Shown here: piece by piece, positions 1 to 7,942 of the stretch
How positions within the stretch are numbered: the stretch's first letter is position 1
How the letters are laid out: each line of letters starts with the position of its first letter
DNA from: Alphaproteobacteria bacterium
GTDB taxonomy: Bacteria; Pseudomonadota; Alphaproteobacteria; Micropepsales; Micropepsaceae
Direction: 5' to 3'
Length of the DNA: 64,000 bases
Assembly: GCA_019247845.1 (NCBI GenBank)
Contig: JAFBAL010000010.1
Span: 100,675 to 164,674, forward strand
Notes under the pieces: model-generated
Seen by the model: the letters and a program-made list of their open reading frames with translations, nothing else
Told to the model about the DNA's origin: nothing
Database searches by the model: none
Position numbers and translations under genes: made by a program

Positions 1-528
1 CGCCAGACGAACATCTGGGAGCTGGCGGCCGGCTACAGCAACTATTTCGGCCCGCTGCAGGTGCAGGTCTCGGGCGGCTGGTCGACGGGCCACGACGATC
101 TCAAGACCGCGGGCCATGCGGGGCTGACCGATTGGAGCCTCGGCACCGAGCTCGACTACGCGCTGAACGACGACTGGAAGCTCGCGGTCGGCGGCGCCTA
201 TCGCAGCGCCAATGCCTATCGCTTCGACGTCAACAGCGTGTTCGATTCCGGCGAGACCGACAGCGCGCATTTGAGCGCCACGCTCACCCACGGCTCGTGG
301 ATCCTGGGCGCCGAGCTCGGCGACGGCACCGCGGAAGGCCGCTTGGGCGCCGCCACGCTCGGCCTGCATGCGGCGTCGGCGACCATCGGCTACGTGCTGA
401 ACTCGAACCTTCAGCTGAATGTCGGCTGGGAGCAGTTCGCCTATCACCGCGACGCGGGCACGTTCTACAACGGCCGCGACCGCATCAAGATGAACGCGGG
501 CTTCCTCAACTTCGAATTCAAGGTGTGA
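1..528 (+). CDS. Outer-membrane porin, C-terminal part (partial)
   Basis: The frame is open from base 1 to a TGA at 526-528, so only the last 175 residues are present and the start lies outside the window. The protein shows alternating hydrophobic/polar beta-strand segments rich in Gly, Tyr and Trp (ELAAGYSNYFG, VQVSGGW, LGTELDYAL, LQLNVGWEQFAYHRDAGTFYN), as in general diffusion porins of the Gram-negative outer membrane. It ends in FEFKV, a strand-like C-terminus although the last residue is Val rather than the usual Phe. Substrate cannot be inferred. The last 11 bases overlap the end of the convergent ThiE-like gene. Confidence 0.7.
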   Translation, partial: RQTNIWELAAGYSNYFGPLQVQVSGGWSTGHDDLKTAGHAGLTDWSLGTELDYALNDDWKLAVGGAYRSANAYRFDVNSVFDSGETDSAHLSATLTHGSWILGAELGDGTAEGRLGAATLGLHAASATIGYVLNSNLQLNVGWEQFAYHRDAGTFYNGRDRIKMNAGFLNFEFKV

Positions 529-1081
529 GCGCTTTGATCGCGGCGATGCCGGCGAAGCCTGACAGCCGGGCTGCGTTCGCCGCATCGATCCCGCCCAATG
601 CGATGACGCGCCTGCTCGATTGCCGCGCGATCAGGTTGGCGCGCAGCGGCGACAGCGCCGCGCGGCTGGGGTGGCTTTCGGTCGGATAGACCGGCGACAG
701 GAACATCGCGTCGCCGCGCGACAGCATCAGCGCGCGCAGCGAATGCGCCGCGGTGGTGATCAGCAGACGCGGGAACCGCGCGCGCCAATGGCCGGCTTCG
801 CGCGCACGCGCTTCCGGCAGGTGGACGCCGTGCGCGCCCAGACGCACAGCAAGCAGCGGATCGCCCGCCACGATCACCGTCACATGGCGCAGCTTCAACA
901 GGGCACGCGTCAGCGGCGCCGGGTCGCGGCGGCTGCGCACCACCACCATGCTGCCTTCGGGAAGCGCGCGCGCCGCGGCCAGCGGATCGGGCAGGCGCGC
1001 GTCGTCGGTCATCAGGACCAGGCGGCCGCCGGCTGCTGCGGCCGCTCTTGCCAATCTCGCGCGCGCAAGGCTATCGCTCAC
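518..1081 (-). CDS. ThiE/TenI-like thiamine phosphate synthase family protein
   Basis: 187 residues with the TMP-synthase TIM-barrel signature: GVHLPE after strand 4, AHSLRA, LSPVYPTESHP and the phosphate-binding ALGGI near the C-terminus. Family members join hydroxymethylpyrimidine-PP to thiazole phosphate (ThiE) or act as TenI-type isomerases. It is slightly shorter than typical ThiE (about 210) and no other thi gene is nearby, so a ThiE-paralogue role is possible. The start used is GTG at 1079-1081, only 2 bp from the divergent yggS start; an internal start would remove strand 1 and is less likely. Confidence 0.75.
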   Translation of the reverse strand: MSDSLARARLARAAAAAGGRLVLMTDDARLPDPLAAARALPEGSMVVVRSRRDPAPLTRALLKLRHVTVIVAGDPLLAVRLGAHGVHLPEARAREAGHWRARFPRLLITTAAHSLRALMLSRGDAMFLSPVYPTESHPSRAALSPLRANLIARQSSRRVIALGGIDAANAARLSGFAGIAAIKALTP

Positions 1082-1083
1082 GG

Positions 1084-1758
1084 ATGTCCCAGGAGGCAGA
1101 GAATCTCGCCGCCATCCTCGCGCGCATCGACGCGGCGCGGAAGGGCGCGATTGCGCCGGCGCCGTCCACGCGGCTGATCGCGGTCAGCAAGACCCATGGG
1201 CCCGAGCGTATCCGGGCGCTGCTCGAGGCCGGCCACCGCGTCTTCGGCGAGAACCGGGTGCAGGAGGCGCAAGGCAAGTGGCCGGCGCTGAAGTGCGAGT
1301 TCCCCGACACCGAGCTGCATCTGATCGGACCCTTGCAGACCAACAAGGTGCGCGACGCGGTGGCGCTGTTCGACGTCATCCACACGCTCGACCGTCCGAA
1401 GCTGGCCGACGCCTTGCGCGCCGCGGAGCGCAAGCCCGACCTGCTGATCCAGGTGAACACGGGCGAGGAGCCGCAAAAGGCCGGTGTCGCGCCCCTCGAG
1501 GCCGCGGGCTTCATCGTCGCGACGAAGGGTCTTCCGGTCAAAGGCCTGATGTGCATCCCGCCGGCCGGGATTGCGCCGGCGCCGCATTTCGCGCTCCTGG
1601 CCAAGCTCGCGCGCGAGCACGGCCTGCCATGGTTGAGCATGGGCATGAGCGCGGATTTCGAGATCGCGATCCGCTTCGGCGCCACGCATGTGCGGGTGGG
1701 AAGCGCGCTCTTCGGCGAACGCGACTATTCGGCCAGCGCCGACACCGTCTTGCGATAG
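1084..1758 (+). CDS. yggS: YggS/PLPBP family pyridoxal phosphate homeostasis protein
   Basis: 224 residues, usual family length. The order of motifs is canonical: LIAVSKTHG with the PLP-binding lysine, FGENRVQEA, HLIGPLQTNKV, IHTLDRP, VNTGEEPQKAG, GLMCIPP, LSMGMSADFE and RVGSALFG (phosphate binding). The family binds PLP and buffers vitamin B6 and amino-acid pools; no catalytic activity is established. ATG at 1084 is preferred because an upstream in-frame ATG (1048) would run into the divergent ThiE-like gene and adds non-conserved residues. The 3' end overlaps the convergent downstream gene by 34 bp. Confidence 0.93.
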   Translation: MSQEAENLAAILARIDAARKGAIAPAPSTRLIAVSKTHGPERIRALLEAGHRVFGENRVQEAQGKWPALKCEFPDTELHLIGPLQTNKVRDAVALFDVIHTLDRPKLADALRAAERKPDLLIQVNTGEEPQKAGVAPLEAAGFIVATKGLPVKGLMCIPPAGIAPAPHFALLAKLAREHGLPWLSMGMSADFEIAIRFGATHVRVGSALFGERDYSASADTVLR

Positions 1759-2285
1759 GCGAACAGCGCGCGCTGCTGAAGCTCCGGATCGATCCCGTTC
1801 TGCGCCAGCGATTGCGTCAGCGCCTGTTCGGCGGGTGCGGCAGAGGTGGCCGGTATCGGCGCCGACGCGGGCGCGGGTGCGGATGCCGGTGCGGGCGCCG
1901 GTGTAGATGCCGGTGCACGCGTCTCGGCCTTCGCCACTTCGGTGCCGACCGCGATGGTTTCGTGATGGCCGGTGAACCACGACAGCACCGTCTCGCCGAA
2001 GCTCTTGCCGGTCGCCGCCTGGAAGCCGGTATCGGCCAGCGACGACAACAGCCCGACCGGGCCGCCATAGAGCGCGTCGCCGACCAGCTTCTCGGGCGTG
2101 TCGATCCTGTCGTGGGTGATCGCGCGATAGAGCGTGCTCACCACCGGCAGATGCTGCAGCGGATTGACGATGTCCAGGAAGTCGCCGAACGAGAAGGGGT
2201 GCTTGGCAGGTGCTGCTTGCAAAGGCTGACCCGCGGGGGCCGCATGCGCCGCGTGGATCGAGAAGGAGCTGCCGACGAGGTCCAT
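1725..2285 (-). CDS. Hypothetical protein with Pro/Ala-rich linker
   Basis: 186 residues, function unknown. Residues 1-110 contain a hydrophobic, probably folded part with the stretch FLDIVNPLQHLPVVSTLYRA, and TGFQAATGKSFGETVLSWFTG. Residues 118-150 are an Ala/Pro low-complexity linker, followed by a short C-terminal helix (LTQSLAQNGIDPELQQRALFAY). No signal peptide is obvious. It lies downstream of ribA on the same strand (96 bp gap) and overlaps the end of yggS by 34 bp. Codon use matches the neighbours, and the ATG start is clear. Confidence 0.6.
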   Translation of the reverse strand: MDLVGSSFSIHAAHAAPAGQPLQAAPAKHPFSFGDFLDIVNPLQHLPVVSTLYRAITHDRIDTPEKLVGDALYGGPVGLLSSLADTGFQAATGKSFGETVLSWFTGHHETIAVGTEVAKAETRAPASTPAPAPASAPAPASAPIPATSAAPAEQALTQSLAQNGIDPELQQRALFAYRKTVSALAE

Positions 2286-2381
2286 GGCCGCTGCCTCGCA
2301 AATGTCCTGCCAGCCGGAAAACCGCAGGATTGCCCGGCGAAATGGCCCCGGCCACGGACCGCGCCCGGCAGGAATTGCCGC

Positions 2382-3464
2382 TTACAGCAGGTGCCCGCCC
2401 TTTTCGGCCTTGGTCCTCAAGTAAGCGCTGTTGTGCGCGTTCGCCGGGAAGGCATGGCGCACGCGCGCCGCGACCGTCACGCCGGCGGCCTCCAGCGCCG
2501 CCACCTTGTCGGGGTTGTTGGTCATCAGCCGCACGGAGGTGTAGCCGAGCAGGGTCAGCATCCGCGCGGCGATCGCGAAGCGCCGCTCGTCGGCTGCGAA
2601 GCCCAGCCGCTCGTTGGCCTCCAGCGTGTCGAAGCCCTGGTCCTGCAGGCGATAGGCGCGCAGCTTGTTGATCAGCCCGATGCCGCGGCCCTCCTGCGCC
2701 AGATAGAGCAGCACCCCGCCGCCCGCCTTGGCGATGGCTTCGACGGCGCCGCGCAGCTGGCTGCCGCAGTCGCATTTGAGCGAGCCCAGAAGATCGCCGG
2801 TGAAGCATTCCGAATGCAGCCGCGCCAGCACCGGCTTCTTCGTCGGCGGATGACCGATGAGGATCGCGTAATGCTCCGGCCCGCCGTCGCCGGCGCGGAA
2901 GGCGACGAGCTCGGTCTCTTCGGCGCCGTCCAGCGGCACGCGCGCGCGCGTTACGATCGTCAGTGTACGCACCACTTCGTCGTCATAGGAGAGGATGTCG
3001 TCTGCGGCGACGGCCTCGGCGCCGTCCAGCGTTCCGCGCCGCACGATGCAGGCGGGCAGGAGGCCGGCGAGCTTGGCGAGCTTGACCGCGGCTTCGGCCG
3101 CTTGGGGAAGCGCGTCGCGCGACGTCTCGAACGGGCCTTTCAAGGGGAAGTCGAGATCGGCGGTCGGATCGGCGATGGCGCGCGCCTCGCGCATGCTCAT
3201 GCCGCGGGGAAGGGCCAAAGCCACCAGCTTGGGCGTATAAAGCCTGATCTTCAGCGTGGCCGCGCGCGCGTGGGTGAGCAGCAGCAACGCGTTCTGGCCC
3301 GCCAGCGCGGCTTGCGGCGCGGTCTCGACCGCCCAGGCGACCAGGCTCGGCTTGCCCTTGATGACGATGCCGCGTCCCTGGCGCAGCGCATCGGCCGCAT
3401 GCGCGACGCGGTCGAGCGCAGAAAGGGTTGATCTTCTTTTTGTGAGCTTGGGAGGCTTGCGCAT
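2382..3464 (-). CDS. ribA: GTP cyclohydrolase II (riboflavin biosynthesis)
   Basis: 360 residues. The C-terminal ~200 residues are a complete RibA domain: ARLHSECFTGDLLGSLKCDCG supplies the zinc-binding cysteines (C, then CxC), then LAQEGRGIGL and the NNPDKV loop. RibA opens the GTP imidazole ring and releases formate, the first step of riboflavin synthesis. The N-terminal ~150 residues are a degenerate RibB-like region lacking the acidic active-site signature, a form known in alphaproteobacterial RibA. No other rib gene is in the window. A 58 bp gap separates it from the divergent response regulator. Confidence 0.9.
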   Translation of the reverse strand: MRKPPKLTKRRSTLSALDRVAHAADALRQGRGIVIKGKPSLVAWAVETAPQAALAGQNALLLLTHARAATLKIRLYTPKLVALALPRGMSMREARAIADPTADLDFPLKGPFETSRDALPQAAEAAVKLAKLAGLLPACIVRRGTLDGAEAVAADDILSYDDEVVRTLTIVTRARVPLDGAEETELVAFRAGDGGPEHYAILIGHPPTKKPVLARLHSECFTGDLLGSLKCDCGSQLRGAVEAIAKAGGGVLLYLAQEGRGIGLINKLRAYRLQDQGFDTLEANERLGFAADERRFAIAARMLTLLGYTSVRLMTNNPDKVAALEAAGVTVAARVRHAFPANAHNSAYLRTKAEKGGHLL

Positions 3465-3522
3465 GTCCTTCCCACATACACCCGCGCGAGGGTAGACTTA
3501 CAGCCCTTCGAAGGACCCCCTC

Positions 3523-4206
3523 ATGCCCACGCCCAAGCGCGTTCTCCTGGTCGACGACGATACGATGCTCCGCTCTTCGCTGGCCGAACAGCTCGCCCAG
3601 GAAGATTCCTATACGGTGGTGGAAGCCGGCAGCATCGAAGAAGGCCGCGCGCGCGCGCAGGACGGGCTCTACGAATTCATGATCCTCGACATCGGCCTGC
3701 CCGACGGCGACGGCCGCATGTTCTGCCGCGAGCTGCGCGATGCCGGCATCAGCTGCCCGATCGTCATGCTCACCGCCGCCGACACCGACACCGACACGAT
3801 CGAGGGCCTGGAATCCGGGGCCAACGACTACGTGACCAAGCCGTTCCGGTTCGCGGTGCTGATGGCGCGCGTGCATGCGCATCTGCGCAGCCACGGCCAT
3901 AGCGAGGACGCGCAATACCGCATCGGGCCCTACACCTTCCGCCCCAGCGCCAAGCTCCTGATCGACGACGCCGCGAAGAAGATCCGGCTGACCGAGAAGG
4001 AGACCAACATCCTCAAATTCCTGCACCGCTCGGGCGAGACCGTGCCGCGCGAGACGCTGCTGCATGAGGTGTGGGGCTACAACCCGGCCGTCACGACCCA
4101 CACGCTCGAGACCCATATCTACCGCCTGCGCCAGAAGATCGAGACCGACCCCAGCCGGGCGCGGCTCCTGGTGACCGAAAGCGGCGGCTACCGGCTGATG
4201 CCCTGA
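3523..4206 (+). CDS. OmpR/PhoB-family response regulator (orphan)
   Basis: 227 residues. The receiver domain (1-120) has the acidic pocket VDDD, the phospho-acceptor in LDIGLPDGDGR, a Thr in MLTAAD and the conserved Lys in VTKPF. The C-terminal winged helix (130-227) shows LTEKETNILKFLHRSG, the recognition helix region THTLETHIYRLRQKIE and the wing ESGGYRLMP. A cytoplasmic DNA-binding regulator activated by phosphorylation. No histidine kinase gene is adjacent, so its partner is unknown. The next gene in the same direction, the GIN-domain protein, has its own promoter and might be a target, which is only inference. Confidence 0.9.
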   Translation: MPTPKRVLLVDDDTMLRSSLAEQLAQEDSYTVVEAGSIEEGRARAQDGLYEFMILDIGLPDGDGRMFCRELRDAGISCPIVMLTAADTDTDTIEGLESGANDYVTKPFRFAVLMARVHAHLRSHGHSEDAQYRIGPYTFRPSAKLLIDDAAKKIRLTEKETNILKFLHRSGETVPRETLLHEVWGYNPAVTTHTLETHIYRLRQKIETDPSRARLLVTESGGYRLMP

Positions 4207-4248
4207 TCCCGCTCCGGCCGCCTCCCCGGAATGGCTTGATATGCGCTA

Positions 4249-4293
4249 TTGACATGGCAGGCATGCGTTTCTACTAGTCTGTACAGCACTAGT
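4249..4293 (+). promoter_or_regulatory. Promoter with nested palindromes upstream of the GIN-domain gene
   Basis: TTGACA at 4249-4254 is followed 17 bp later by TACTAG (4272-4277), a plausible sigma-70 -35/-10 pair. The -10 region is embedded in a dyad: ACTAGT (4273-4278), the 8-bp palindrome CTGTACAG (4279-4286), C, then ACTAGT (4288-4293). Such a palindrome over a -10 element is the usual place for a repressor operator. The identity of the regulator is unknown. Confidence 0.5.
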
Positions 4294-4355
4294 GTGAACA
4301 TCATATCTGCTCATCAGAACGCAGAACACGTGCGCCCCAAGGAGGGCTTCGAGCC

Positions 4356-5351
4356 ATGGCCAGTCAATTGAAATCCATCCTGTGCGGAGCGGCGGTGGCC
4401 GCTTTGCTGGTCCTGCCCGCGGCGGCAGGCAGCGGCGACTGGACCATCGGCTCGTGGCAGGGCTACCAGGCCAGCGCGCTCAAGGTCGACAGCCTCGTCG
4501 GCAAGCTGCGCGTCGACGTCAAGCCGCAGGACAGGATCAGCGTCCAGGTCAACGGCAACAAGGACCGCGTCCAGCACGTGAAGGTCATGACCAAGGGCGG
4601 CACCCTCGTCATCCAGGGCGAGAACGAGGAAGGCGTGTGGGACTGGAAGAACTGGTTCAATTTCTCCGAGCACGACATCGACAGCAAGGGCCTCGACATC
4701 CGCGTCGTGGTGCCCAAGGGCACGGCGGTCAAGGTCGAGGACATCGTCGGCGACGCCACCATCGGCGACACCGAGGGCGACCTGGGCTTCGAAGCGGTCT
4801 CGTCGGTCTCCACAATCGGCCGGGTCAGGAACGCGAAGATTTCGATGGCCGGCTCCGGCAAGATCCAGATGTCGGACGTGATGGGCGACCTGCATCTCGA
4901 GATCGCGGGCTCGGGCAACGTCAAAGCCAACTCGGCCAAGAGCGTCAGCGCGGACATCGCGGGCTCGGGCTCGGGAAGCCTGGGCGCGATCAACGGCGGA
5001 CTCGATCTCGACATCGCGGGTTCGGGCGATTTCAACGCCGCCAAGGTCAACGGCCCGGTGCGCGTCGATATCGTCGGCGCGGGCTCGGTCAACATCCCGC
5101 AGGGCGTCGCCAATCCGCTGCATGTCGACATCATGGGCGCGGGCAACTTCGTCTTCGGCGGCGAGGCGGTCGATCCGCATATCAGCGCCGTGGGCTCGGG
5201 CCGCGTGAAGCTGCGCGCCTATAAGGGCCGCATGGACAGCGACGGCATGGTCGACGTGCAGATCGGGCCGGAAGGCTTTCCCTCGCCGCCGCCGGCGCCA
5301 CCCGCTCTGCCTGCTCCGCCCGCGCCCCCCGCGCCGCCGCGGCCGCACTGA
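4356..5351 (+). CDS. Secreted GIN-domain (DUF2807-type) beta-helix protein
   Basis: 331 residues. Residues 1-25 are a signal peptide ending in AAAGSGD. The rest is a repetitive beta-helix with recurring IAGSG / IVGAG / IMGAG turns roughly every 20 residues, as in putative auto-transporter adhesin head GIN domains. The C-terminus is a Pro/Ala tail (PSPPPAPPALPAPPAPP) that may cross the cell wall or act as a spacer. Likely periplasmic or surface-exposed; ligand unknown. The start is supported by AGGAGG about 10 bases upstream (4339-4344). It is flanked by its own promoter and a strong terminator, so it is probably monocistronic. Confidence 0.75.
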   Translation: MASQLKSILCGAAVAALLVLPAAAGSGDWTIGSWQGYQASALKVDSLVGKLRVDVKPQDRISVQVNGNKDRVQHVKVMTKGGTLVIQGENEEGVWDWKNWFNFSEHDIDSKGLDIRVVVPKGTAVKVEDIVGDATIGDTEGDLGFEAVSSVSTIGRVRNAKISMAGSGKIQMSDVMGDLHLEIAGSGNVKANSAKSVSADIAGSGSGSLGAINGGLDLDIAGSGDFNAAKVNGPVRVDIVGAGSVNIPQGVANPLHVDIMGAGNFVFGGEAVDPHISAVGSGRVKLRAYKGRMDSDGMVDVQIGPEGFPSPPPAPPALPAPPAPPAPPRPH

Positions 5352-5373
5352 AGGTTTCTCTCGGGCGTGCCCG

Positions 5374-5410
5374 AACCCCCGTGCTCGATGAGCGCGGGGG
5401 TTTTGCTTTT
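5374..5410 (+). terminator. Intrinsic terminator after the GIN-domain gene
   Basis: A 13-bp stem, AACCCCCGTGCTC (5374-5386) pairing with GAGCGCGGGGGTT (5390-5402, one G-U pair), closes a 3-base loop and is followed by a T-rich tract (TTTTGCTTTT). It is the clearest Rho-independent terminator in the window. Confidence 0.85.
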
Positions 5411-5465
5411 GCGGAGTGCCTACGCGCCGTGTCGGCTATAATCTTCCAGATTCAGGGAGACCTTC

Positions 5466-5966
5466 ATGGCCAAGAAGCCGGCAACCGTTCGCCATCTGCG
5501 CTGGCTTATAGAGCGGCGCGGGGAAAACAACGTTGTAGGACTCAAGCTTCTGACCTTGTTCGAGAACTATGGCGAGCTCATCAACAAGCGGCCTCATGCC
5601 GTCCGGGCGCAGATGCTGGTGGGAGTCGCCTTCTCCTTGTGGCGAGCGGCTTTCCTTTCCGAAACGCAAGGGAACATCGAAGGCAAGGTCAAAGACGCTG
5701 AGAATTTTCTGCGCAAGATGCTGGCGGACAACACCATCGGCTTTTCGCACGACATGGAATTGAGAGAATGGAGCGCGAGCTACTACATTCAAAACGCGCG
5801 TAACAGCCTCAGCGACCTTGGACGAAGCTGGAGCGACGATAGGCTTCGTTCGGTGCAGCCAAAGGGGCGGAAAAGCTCCAAGTCGTGGTGGCAGGCGGCT
5901 CACGAGGCTTTTGTGATCGCTGTCACTCGATTGGAATCGGAGCTGGAGGAAGCTGCCGAGAAATAG
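5466..5966 (+). CDS. Hypothetical protein of foreign-looking composition
   Basis: 166 residues, mostly helical and charged, no signal peptide and no membrane segment. I do not recognise a family. Visible features are a basic N-terminus (MAKKPATVRHLRWLIERRGENN), a Trp-rich middle (ELREWSASYYIQNARNSLSDLG) and an acidic C-terminal helix (RLESELEEAAEK). A ribosome binding site AGGGAGA lies about 7 bases before the ATG. The coding sequence is visibly richer in A+T and uses codons such as TTG, AAA and ATA more than its neighbours, suggesting recent acquisition. It sits between a terminator and the convergent end of the MacAB-type operon. Confidence 0.55.
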   Translation: MAKKPATVRHLRWLIERRGENNVVGLKLLTLFENYGELINKRPHAVRAQMLVGVAFSLWRAAFLSETQGNIEGKVKDAENFLRKMLADNTIGFSHDMELREWSASYYIQNARNSLSDLGRSWSDDRLRSVQPKGRKSSKSWWQAAHEAFVIAVTRLESELEEAAEK

Positions 5967-5975
5967 ATATCCGGC

Positions 5976-7175
5976 TCACTCGTGCCGCAGCGCCTCGATC
6001 GGGTCGAGCCTTGCCGCGCGGCGCGCGGGGAAATAGCCGAAGCCCACGCCGACCAGCGCGGCGAATCCCACCGCGATGACGACCACGCCGGGCTGGAAGA
6101 CGAAGGGCAGCTTGAGCGCGCCCGCGATGGCGGCCGATCCGCCCAGGCCGATCAGCACGCCCAAGACGCCGCCCAGCGCGCTCATCACGATGGCCTCGAT
6201 CAGGAACTGCAAGAGCACGTCGCGCTCGCGCGCGCCGATGGCGAGACGGATGCCGATCTCGCGCGTGCGCTCGGTCACCGACACCAGCATGATGTTCATG
6301 ATGCCGATGCCGCCGACCAGAAGGCTCACCGCCGCCACCGCCGACAGGAAGGCGGTCAGGATCGTCGTCACGCTGGTGAGCAGCTGGGTGATCTCTTTCA
6401 GGTCCTGGACGTCGAAATCGTCGACCTGTCCCGGAATGATGTGCCGGCGCTCGCGCATCAGCCGCTGGATGCGGTCCTTGGCGCTGGGGATGTCGGATTC
6501 CTTGGCGACCGAGACGCGGATGACGTTGACCTCGGTGTTGCCGGCCAGCCTGCGCTGCACGGCCTTCAGCGGCATCAGGATGATGTCGTCCATGTCCTGG
6601 CCGAAGATCGCGGTGCCCTTCGAAGACATGAATCCGATGATCTCGCAGCTCGCCTTGTTGATGCGCAGCCGCGCGCCCACCGGCACCTGGTCGCCGTACA
6701 GTTCCTTGCGCACGGTCTGGCCGACCAGGCACACCGACTTGCCGCCCAGGATCTCGGCAGCCGAGAACTCGCGGCCCTCCTCGACGTCCCATTTGCGGCT
6801 GCGCAGATAGGCGTTCGTCGTGCCGTTGATCTGGGTGGAGTGGTTGCGGTTGCCGTTCACCGCCACGCCCTGCACGGCAAGCTCCGGCACGACTTCGGCC
6901 AGGCCCGGCACTTCGCGCTGGATCGCATCGACCATCGACATGTCGAAGGGCACGACCGCGGTCGGCGGGCCGCGCTGCTGGCCGGGAACGATGAGCAGCA
7001 TGTTGTCGCCCAGCGAGCCGATATCGGCGGTGACGCGCTTGGTCGCGCCCGCGCCCAGGGTCACCATCAGGATCACCGCCGAGACGCCGATGACGATGCC
7101 GAGCGTGGTCAGCCCCGCGCGCAACAGGTTGTTGCGGATCTCGCGCAGCGCCAGCAGAAGGGCGTTCATGATCAT
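5976..7175 (-). CDS. MacB-type ABC transporter permease
   Basis: 399 residues. An N-terminal membrane helix (about 20-42) is followed by a large periplasmic MacB_PCD domain (about 45-240) and three C-terminal helices within the FtsX domain (about 265-395), including VGGIGIMNIMLVSVTERTRE, the typical coupling region. The ATP-binding domain is encoded separately just upstream in the operon. With the adaptor and ATPase it should form a tripartite efflux pump exporting a periplasmic or inner-membrane substrate (macrolide, lipid or peptide; not predictable). The start codon lies inside a 20-bp echo of the ATPase gene's 3' end. Confidence 0.9.
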   Translation of the reverse strand: MIMNALLLALREIRNNLLRAGLTTLGIVIGVSAVILMVTLGAGATKRVTADIGSLGDNMLLIVPGQQRGPPTAVVPFDMSMVDAIQREVPGLAEVVPELAVQGVAVNGNRNHSTQINGTTNAYLRSRKWDVEEGREFSAAEILGGKSVCLVGQTVRKELYGDQVPVGARLRINKASCEIIGFMSSKGTAIFGQDMDDIILMPLKAVQRRLAGNTEVNVIRVSVAKESDIPSAKDRIQRLMRERRHIIPGQVDDFDVQDLKEITQLLTSVTTILTAFLSAVAAVSLLVGGIGIMNIMLVSVTERTREIGIRLAIGARERDVLLQFLIEAIVMSALGGVLGVLIGLGGSAAIAGALKLPFVFQPGVVVIAVGFAALVGVGFGYFPARRAARLDPIEALRHE

Positions 7176-7271
7176 CGGCGCGTATCCGATTGGAAGAGGG
7201 CGTCAACGGTCGTTGTCGCCGCGCCCGGCAGGAAGACGCCGTTCGCCATCGTCATCGGCGCGTATCCGATT
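7172..7271. repeat. Direct repeat copying the 3' end of the ABC ATPase gene
   Basis: The 20-mer tcatcggcgcgtatccgatt occurs at 7172-7191 and 7252-7271, 80 bp apart. The right copy encodes the last residues (SDTRR) and stop of the ATPase on the minus strand. The left copy is non-coding for that gene and its TGA lies immediately at the permease start codon. The simplest reading is a tandem duplication that split an original ATGA stop/start overlap. Confidence 0.85.
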
Positions 7272-7938
7272 CGATGAGGCCGTCGCGGAAGCGCACCTGG
7301 CGCCCCGCATAACCCGCGACGTCCTCTTCATGCGTGACGAGCACGATGGTCAGCCCGCGCTCCTGGTTGAGCGAGCGCAGAAGCTGCATGATCTCATGGC
7401 TCTTGGCGGTGTCGAGATTGCCCGTCGGCTCGTCGGCGAAAACGACCGAGGGCGAGCTCACCAGCGCGCGCGCGATGGCGACGCGCTGCTGCTGGCCGCC
7501 GGAAAGCTCGGCCGCGGTGTGATCCCAGCGGTCGGCGAGGCCCACTTGCGCGAGCGTCTCGCGTCCCAGCCGCTTGCGCTCGCCGCTCTTCACGCCGCGA
7601 TAGATCAGCGGCAGCTCGAGGTTCTCGAGCGCGGTGGTGCGCTTGAGCAGATTGAAGCCCTGGAACACGAAGCCCAGATAGTGCCGGCGCAACAGCGCGC
7701 GCTGCTCGCGCGACATCGCGCCGACATCGGCGCCGCGGAAGTAATAGTTGCCGCCGGTCGGCGTATCCAGGCAGCCCAGGATGTTCATGCAGGTCGACTT
7801 GCCCGAGCCCGACGGGCCCATCACCGCGACGAACTCGCCGTCGTTGACCGCAAGGTCGATGCCGGCCAGCGCCGCGACCTCGGCCTCGCCCGAGCCGTAG
7901 ATCTTGGTGACACGGCGAAGTTCGATCAGCGGCTGCAT
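7252..7938 (-). CDS. MacB-type ABC transporter ATP-binding protein
   Basis: 228 residues, a stand-alone LolD/MacB-like ATPase. Walker A is GPSGSGKST, the signature is [15 protein letters not shown], Walker B is [12 protein letters not shown] and the H-loop is LVTHEED. It powers the MacB-like permease encoded downstream. The gene follows the adaptor gene by only 4 bp, so the three genes form one operon transcribed leftward from about 9130. Its 3' end is part of a duplicated segment that now separates it from the permease by about 76 bp. Confidence 0.93.
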   Translation of the reverse strand: MQPLIELRRVTKIYGSGEAEVAALAGIDLAVNDGEFVAVMGPSGSGKSTCMNILGCLDTPTGGNYYFRGADVGAMSREQRALLRRHYLGFVFQGFNLLKRTTALENLELPLIYRGVKSGERKRLGRETLAQVGLADRWDHTAAELSGGQQQRVAIARALVSSPSVVFADEPTGNLDTAKSHEIMQLLRSLNQERGLTIVLVTHEEDVAGYAGRQVRFRDGLIESDTRR

Positions 7939-7942
7939 CGCC

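Noticed and set aside
753..3431. An 892-codon open frame on the plus strand
   Set aside because: It runs antisense to ribA and through yggS, is extremely Arg-rich and has no recognisable domain; a by-product of high GC.
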